From: Bacillota bacterium
Lineage (GTDB): Bacteria; Bacillota; Bacilli; Alicyclobacillales; SLC66
DNA: 6,609 bases
NCBI GenBank assembly: GCA_021820825.1
Contig: JAKADD010000133.1
Location: 1 to 6,609 of the forward strand
Reading direction: 5' to 3'
In this document: positions 1-6,609 of the stretch, piece after piece
How positions within the stretch are numbered: position 1 is the first letter of the stretch
Layout of the letters: each line of letters begins with the position of its first letter
Notes under the pieces: model-generated
Databases searched by the model: none
The model's input: the letters and a program-made list of their open reading frames with translations, nothing else
Told to the model about the DNA's origin: nothing
Program-made: the position numbers and the translations under genes

Positions 1-2065
<2,065 letters not shown>

Positions 2066-2081
2066 CTAATCCTTACGGCTG

Positions 2082-2092
2082 AAAGGCGGTGA
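2082..2092 (+). promoter_or_regulatory. Ribosome binding site that sets the atpG start
   Basis: AAAGGCGGTGA differs at one position from the ideal AAAGGAGGTGA. Its core lies 8 bases before TTG 2098. The upstream in-frame GTG at 2089 falls inside this site and so is unlikely to be the start. Confidence 0.75.
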
Positions 2093-2097
2093 ATGCT

Positions 2098-4391
<2,294 letters not shown>

Positions 4392-4417
4392 GACACCCAG
4401 TCACAACCGGAACTCGT

Positions 4418-4427
4418 GAGGAGGTGG
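4418..4427 (+). promoter_or_regulatory. Ribosome binding site of atpC
   Basis: GAGGAGGTGG has a GGAGG core ending 7 bases before GTG 4432, in the 40-base gap after atpD. It supports the GTG start of atpC. Confidence 0.85.
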
Positions 4428-4431
4428 CAGC

Positions 4432-4866
4432 GTGACGGTGCCCTTTGAAGTCGTGACGCCGGATCGAATAGTGCTTACGGTTGATGTCAATATGGTGTCA
4501 CTCCGCGGCGGCGGGGGAGAGCTCGGTATATTGCCGCGCCACGCACCCCTGTCCGCGACTGTGCGGCCTGGCATTGTCAAGGTGCAATTGCCGGAAGGAG
4601 AGGACTTTGTAGCGGTGACGTCTGGGTTTCTTCAGGTTGTGCCTTACAGAATCACCCTGCTGGTCGAAACGGCGGAAGTGGGCTCTCTGGTAGATATTGA
4701 GCGCGCGAACCGAGCCAAGGAACGCGCGCAGAAGCGTATCTCCGAACACGGCAACGAGGAGGACATCCTGCGCGCCGAAGCCGCCTTACAGCGTGCGCTG
4801 AATCGGCTGGAGGCCGCGGAGTTGTCGGGCCGTTACGGAGATTTGATCAAACAGCGAATGATGTGA
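4432..4866 (+). CDS. atpC: ATP synthase F1 subunit epsilon
   Basis: Epsilon binds the foot of gamma on the rotor and can inhibit ATP hydrolysis by raising its C-terminal helices into the F1 head. The protein has 144 residues, slightly longer than the usual 130-140. An N-terminal beta-sandwich domain (about 1-84) contains the hallmark GELGILPRHAPL, and a two-helix C-terminal domain (about 88-140) is rich in Arg, Lys, Glu and Ala. At the junction, VDIERA (residues 87-92) matches the DxxRA core of the ATP-binding motif described for Bacillus epsilon, suggesting that ATP may stabilise the non-inhibiting folded form. A glycine-rich RGGGG turn sits just before GELG. It starts with GTG behind a strong ribosome binding site. 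This is the last gene of the operon; a strong terminator follows 36 bases after its stop. Confidence 0.98.
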   Translation: MTVPFEVVTPDRIVLTVDVNMVSLRGGGGELGILPRHAPLSATVRPGIVKVQLPEGEDFVAVTSGFLQVVPYRITLLVETAEVGSLVDIERANRAKERAQKRISEHGNEEDILRAEAALQRALNRLEAAELSGRYGDLIKQRMM

Positions 4867-4902
4867 CTGTTATGTAGGTAATGCGGCACCATTTCCCTCT
4901 GT

Positions 4903-4946
4903 GCGCCGCATGGCGTGGAGAAATCCACGCCATGCGGCGCTTTTTT
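4903..4946 (+). terminator. Rho-independent terminator of the atp operon
   Basis: A perfect 17-bp stem is formed by GCGCCGCATGGCGTGGA (4903-4919) and its exact reverse complement (4924-4940), closed by a GAAA tetraloop (4920-4923) and followed directly by six T (4941-4946). The stem is GC-rich and unusually long without mismatch. It lies downstream of the atpC stop and upstream of a new promoter, so it should end atp transcription and isolate the nuo operon. No A-run precedes the stem, so it looks one-directional. Confidence 0.96.
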
Positions 4947-4982
4947 GGGTACATTACAGGGGGGATAGTCCAGACGGATGGT

Positions 4983-5011
4983 TTTACTAGCCGCGTTCCC
5001 TTTGTTATAAT
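4983..5011 (+). promoter_or_regulatory. Sigma-A type promoter of the nuo operon (extended -10)
   Basis: The -10 box TATAAT at 5006-5011 matches the consensus exactly and is preceded by TG at 5003-5004, making an extended -10 (TGTTATAAT). A -35 box TTTACT at 4983-4988 matches TTGACA at four of six positions, with a 17-base spacer. Transcription would start near 5018. The site lies just past the atp terminator and about 106 bases before the nuoA start, which fits a dedicated nuo promoter. It is predicted from sequence only. Confidence 0.8.
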
Positions 5012-5019
5012 AACCGTGG

Positions 5020-5079
5020 CTCATTATGAGAAATACTGTCTCATAGGATGACAGGCGACTGTAGCAGTCCGCATGCCTG
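5020..5079 (+). promoter_or_regulatory. Possible hairpins in the nuo 5' leader
   Basis: Two small stems can form near the start of the predicted transcript. TATGAGA (5025-5031) pairs with TCTCATA (5039-5045) around a 7-base loop. CAGGCGACT (5052-5060) can pair with AGTC (5066-5069) and GCCTG (5075-5079), leaving a 5-base bulge. CTCAT also occurs at 5020-5024, giving the near-palindrome CTCATTATGAG. Such elements could act as an operator, a transcript stabiliser or nothing. No known riboswitch was recognised. Confidence 0.35.
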
Positions 5080-5104
5080 GTCCGCCACAGCAACCATGGT
5101 GTTT

Positions 5105-5112
5105 GGGGGTGA
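5105..5112 (+). promoter_or_regulatory. Ribosome binding site that sets the nuoA start
   Basis: GGGGGTGA, one base off GGAGGTGA, lies 4 bases before TTG 5117 (7 bases counted from the G-run). The alternative in-frame starts ATG 5048, ATG 5096 and GTG 5099 have no comparable site in front of them. Confidence 0.7.
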
Positions 5113-5116
5113 CTGG

Positions 5117-5482
5117 TTGATTTACTCCAATAACTTTGTATTCGTCCTCATTTTTTTAGCGCTTGGTTTACTGCTGCCTATTGGAGCGCTCGTCGTACTG
5201 GGACCGCTTTTGCGTCCCAACAATCCAACGCGTGCGAAACTCACAACGTATGAAAGCGGTCTGGAGCCGATCGGGGATGCGCGCGGCCGATACAATGTCC
5301 GCTACTATCTGTTTGCGCTTCTGTTTGTCGTCTTTGATGTTGAGATTGTGTTCCTGTACCCGTGGGCGGTGGCCTACCATACTCTTGGCGCGTTCGGTTT
5401 TGTCGAAATGCTTATTTTTATTTTTCTGCTGGTTATTGGACTCGTCTATGCCTGGAAAAAGAAGGTGCTCGAATGGAAATGA
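5117..5482 (+). CDS. nuoA: NADH-quinone oxidoreductase subunit A (Complex I, ND3 family)
   Basis: NuoA is a small membrane subunit near the quinone tunnel of Complex I, at the junction of the membrane and peripheral arms. From TTG 5117 the protein has 121 residues, the usual size. Three membrane segments are visible: about 7-31, about 63-84 and about 92-113. The conserved loop between the first two reads [22 protein letters not shown], and the second segment carries the acidic FDVE (D74, E76) followed by LYPWA, a strong family hallmark. The usual Cys of the YECG-type loop is Ser here (YESG), which I recall as common in Firmicutes. The longest reading, from ATG 5048, would add a 23-residue non-hydrophobic leader with no good ribosome binding site, so TTG is preferred; ATG 5096 is the main alternative. 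It is the first gene of the nuo operon and overlaps nuoB. Confidence 0.95.
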   Translation: MIYSNNFVFVLIFLALGLLLPIGALVVLGPLLRPNNPTRAKLTTYESGLEPIGDARGRYNVRYYLFALLFVVFDVEIVFLYPWAVAYHTLGAFGFVEMLIFIFLLVIGLVYAWKKKVLEWK

Positions 5483-6015
5483 ACTCGTCAGTGCATCTCC
5501 CGACCATCGAATATGAAGGGTTCACGCCGACTGAGTCACTGGAATTGCGCCGCTCTGGCGTCATGGTCAACAGCCTTGAACAGTTGAAAGGTTGGGCGCG
5601 CAGCAACAGCCTGTGGCCGCTCACGTTCGGTCTTGCCTGCTGCGCGATTGAAATGATGGGCGCAGGGGCGTCGCACTATGACCTGGACCGTTTCGGCATC
5701 ATCTTTCGCGCGTCGCCCCGCCAGTCGGACGTCATGATTGTGGCTGGCACCGTAACAAAGAAAATGGCGCCGCTGCTCCGTCGTCTCTACGATCAGATGC
5801 CGGAACCGAAATGGGTGGTGTCCATGGGTTCCTGCGCAACGGCGGGCGGGCCCTATGTAAGGTCCTATTCGGTTCTGAAGGGCGTCGATCAGATCGTGCC
5901 CGTCGACGTGTACATCCCAGGCTGTCCGCCTTCACCGCCGGCGCTTATTTACGGACTCAACAAATTGCAGGAGCGCATTCGCCTGGAAGCGGCCGGAAAG
6001 AAGGTGACTGGTTAG
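5473..6015 (+). CDS. nuoB: NADH-quinone oxidoreductase subunit B (Complex I, N2 cluster subunit)
   Basis: NuoB (PSST family) carries the N2 [4Fe-4S] cluster that hands electrons to quinone in the peripheral arm of Complex I. All four cluster ligands are visible: adjacent C56 and C57 in [10 protein letters not shown]121 in [10 protein letters not shown] and C151 in [11 protein letters not shown]. The segment [16 protein letters not shown] is also typical. The protein has 180 residues, a normal length. ATG 5473 is chosen because GAAGGTG at 5461-5467 lies at good distance; ATG 5479, two codons later, overlaps the nuoA stop as ATGA and is the alternative. The longer open frame back to 5362 is only the shadow of nuoA. 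The gene overlaps nuoA by 10 bases and abuts nuoC, so the three are translationally coupled. Confidence 0.98.
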   Translation: MEMNSSVHLPTIEYEGFTPTESLELRRSGVMVNSLEQLKGWARSNSLWPLTFGLACCAIEMMGAGASHYDLDRFGIIFRASPRQSDVMIVAGTVTKKMAPLLRRLYDQMPEPKWVVSMGSCATAGGPYVRSYSVLKGVDQIVPVDVYIPGCPPSPPALIYGLNKLQERIRLEAAGKKVTG

Positions 6016-6609
6016 GTGAGCGAAGAGGAAAAAGGTTCCACCGTACCGTCGCCGGAAGCGAAGGCAACTCCGGAAGCGAAGGCAACTCCGGAAGCGAAGG
6101 CAACTCCGGAAGCGAAGAAACCGGTCGCAAGCGTCGCCAAACCCGCGAAAGCGGCAGCGCCGCCCGATCCCCGGGCGGCGGCGGCCACCGCCCTCGCCGA
6201 TTCGATCAAGGCGAGCATCGAGACCCACTGCTGTGCAGACGCCGTGGAGGAAACAGGAGCGGCGAAAACGATACCGCTGCTCCGCATCGCCGCGCACAAA
6301 TGGCGGGAGGTTGTACTTTTTTTACGCGATTTTGAGGAACATCAGTATGATTATGTAGAGTTGATGGCGGGAACGGATTACAAGGACTACATCGAAGTGG
6401 TGGTCTATCTGTATTCGATGAAGCGCAAAACCTACATCACCGTAAAGACGCGTACTCCGCGCAATGCGGCTTCCCTGCCTTCGCTGGCATCGGTGTTTCC
6501 CGGCGTGAATTGGGAAGAACGGGAGATATACGACCTCCTGGGTGTACATTTTGAAGGCCATCCTGATCTGCGCAGGATCATGATGTGGGACGAGTGGAAG
6601 GGACACCCC
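6016..6609 (+). CDS. nuoC: NADH-quinone oxidoreductase subunit C (Complex I, 30 kDa family), 3' end cut by the window
   Basis: NuoC is a peripheral-arm subunit of Complex I that packs against NuoD and NuoB. The visible 198 residues start at GTG 6016, immediately after the nuoB TAG, with GAAGGTGA at 6000-6007 as ribosome binding site. Residues 1-60 are low-complexity and rich in Ala, Pro, Glu and Lys, including 3.7 copies of PEAKAT (13-34). A poorly conserved stretch follows, then the family core from about residue 94: HKWREVVLFLRDF, GTDYKDYIEVVVYLYS, and the signature WEEREIYDLLGVHFEGHPDLRRI at 166-188. The frame has no stop and continues beyond the window. E. coli has nuoC fused to nuoD; whether that is so here cannot be seen. 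The N-terminal extension is absent from short NuoC proteins, and its role is unknown. Confidence 0.96.
   Translation, partial: MSEEEKGSTVPSPEAKATPEAKATPEAKATPEAKKPVASVAKPAKAAAPPDPRAAAATALADSIKASIETHCCADAVEETGAAKTIPLLRIAAHKWREVVLFLRDFEEHQYDYVELMAGTDYKDYIEVVVYLYSMKRKTYITVKTRTPRNAASLPSLASVFPGVNWEEREIYDLLGVHFEGHPDLRRIMMWDEWKGHP
6052..6117 (+). repeat. In-frame 18-bp tandem repeat in nuoC (PEAKAT units)
   Basis: The unit CCGGAAGCGAAGGCAACT occurs three times perfectly (6052-6069, 6070-6087, 6088-6105), followed by a partial fourth copy of 12 bases (6106-6117). Each unit encodes Pro-Glu-Ala-Lys-Ala-Thr. Copy identity at the DNA level suggests recent expansion by slippage, and gain or loss of a unit would keep the frame. 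Confidence 0.97.
6158..6180 (+). repeat. GC-only inverted repeat inside nuoC
   Basis: CGCCGCCCG (6158-6166) and CGGGCGGCG (6172-6180) form a 9-bp all-GC stem with a 5-base loop. It encodes part of the Ala/Pro/Arg linker. There is no T-tract after it, so it is not an intrinsic terminator. It may simply reflect GC-rich Ala and Pro codons. Confidence 0.6.

Larger units (their letters stand above)
4867..5116 (+). other. Intergenic region between the atp and nuo operons
   Basis: This 250-base stretch has no convincing protein gene. It holds, in order, a 36-base spacer, the atp terminator, about 36 bases without recognised signals, a sigma-A type promoter, and an untranslated leader of roughly 100 bases ending in the nuoA ribosome binding site. 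Open frames crossing it on either strand lack ribosome binding sites or cut through the terminator. Confidence 0.85.

Noticed and set aside
4833..5093. 86-codon - strand frame in the atp-nuo intergenic region
   Set aside because: It runs through the terminator stem and the promoter, has no ribosome binding site and resembles nothing known to me.
5048..5116. N-terminal extension of NuoA from ATG 5048
   Set aside because: It would add 23 residues not typical of the family, lacks a ribosome binding site, and contains the hairpin-forming leader; TTG 5117 has a near-ideal site and gives the normal length.
6052..6117. The repeat array as a CRISPR or operator iteron cluster
   Set aside because: Units are contiguous without spacers, are multiples of three in length, lie in frame in nuoC and encode a simple linker.
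5932..6299. Repeat-bearing - strand frames (RFRSCL and ASGVAF units)
   Set aside because: They are antisense readings of the same 18-bp repeat, which keeps all frames open because its length is a multiple of three.
5811..6335. 174-codon + strand frame with GSEGNS repeats
   Set aside because: It overlaps the 3' end of nuoB and the 5' part of nuoC in another frame; its repeats are the out-of-frame reading of the nuoC PEAKAT array.

Overview
This window is a bacterial energy-metabolism locus with every gene on the + strand. It holds the 3' part of an F1Fo ATP synthase operon (atpH-atpA-atpG-atpD-atpC, encoding delta, alpha, gamma, beta and epsilon), followed by the first three genes of a respiratory Complex I operon (nuoA-nuoB-nuoC, the last cut by the window end). 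The protein sequences look like those of aerobic Firmicutes. Gamma and beta closely follow Bacillus-type sequences, epsilon carries a DxxRA ATP-binding-like motif known from Bacillus, and ribosome binding sites are strong and purine-rich with many GTG and TTG starts. By eye the base composition is in the mid to high 50s % G+C, which with the atp-nuo adjacency suggests an Alicyclobacillaceae-like member of the Bacillales. That placement is inference from recalled family sequences, not from a search.

Layout: 1-560 atpH, whose start codon begins one base before the window; 557-2065 atpA, overlapping atpH by 4 bases; 2098-2958 atpG; 2985-4391 atpD; 4432-4866 atpC. A 250-base intergenic region (4867-5116) then holds a 17-bp perfect-stem intrinsic terminator at 4903-4946, an extended -10 promoter at 4983-5011, and a roughly 100-base leader with possible hairpins. 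Next come nuoA (5117-5482), nuoB (5473-6015, overlapping nuoA by 10 bases) and nuoC (6016 to the window end, directly abutting the nuoB stop).

The genes work as two parts of one circuit. Complex I passes electrons from NADH or another donor to quinone while pumping ions, and ATP synthase uses the resulting gradient. The terminator and the new promoter indicate that the two operons are transcribed separately although they are adjacent.

I see no novel defence, mobile or biosynthetic system here. The points worth a second look are local: an in-frame 18-bp tandem repeat encoding PEAKAT units in the nuoC N-terminus, the structured nuo leader and its promoter, probable TTG starts for atpG and nuoA that differ from the longest ORFs, and a Glu-to-Gln change in the conserved C-terminal motif of gamma.
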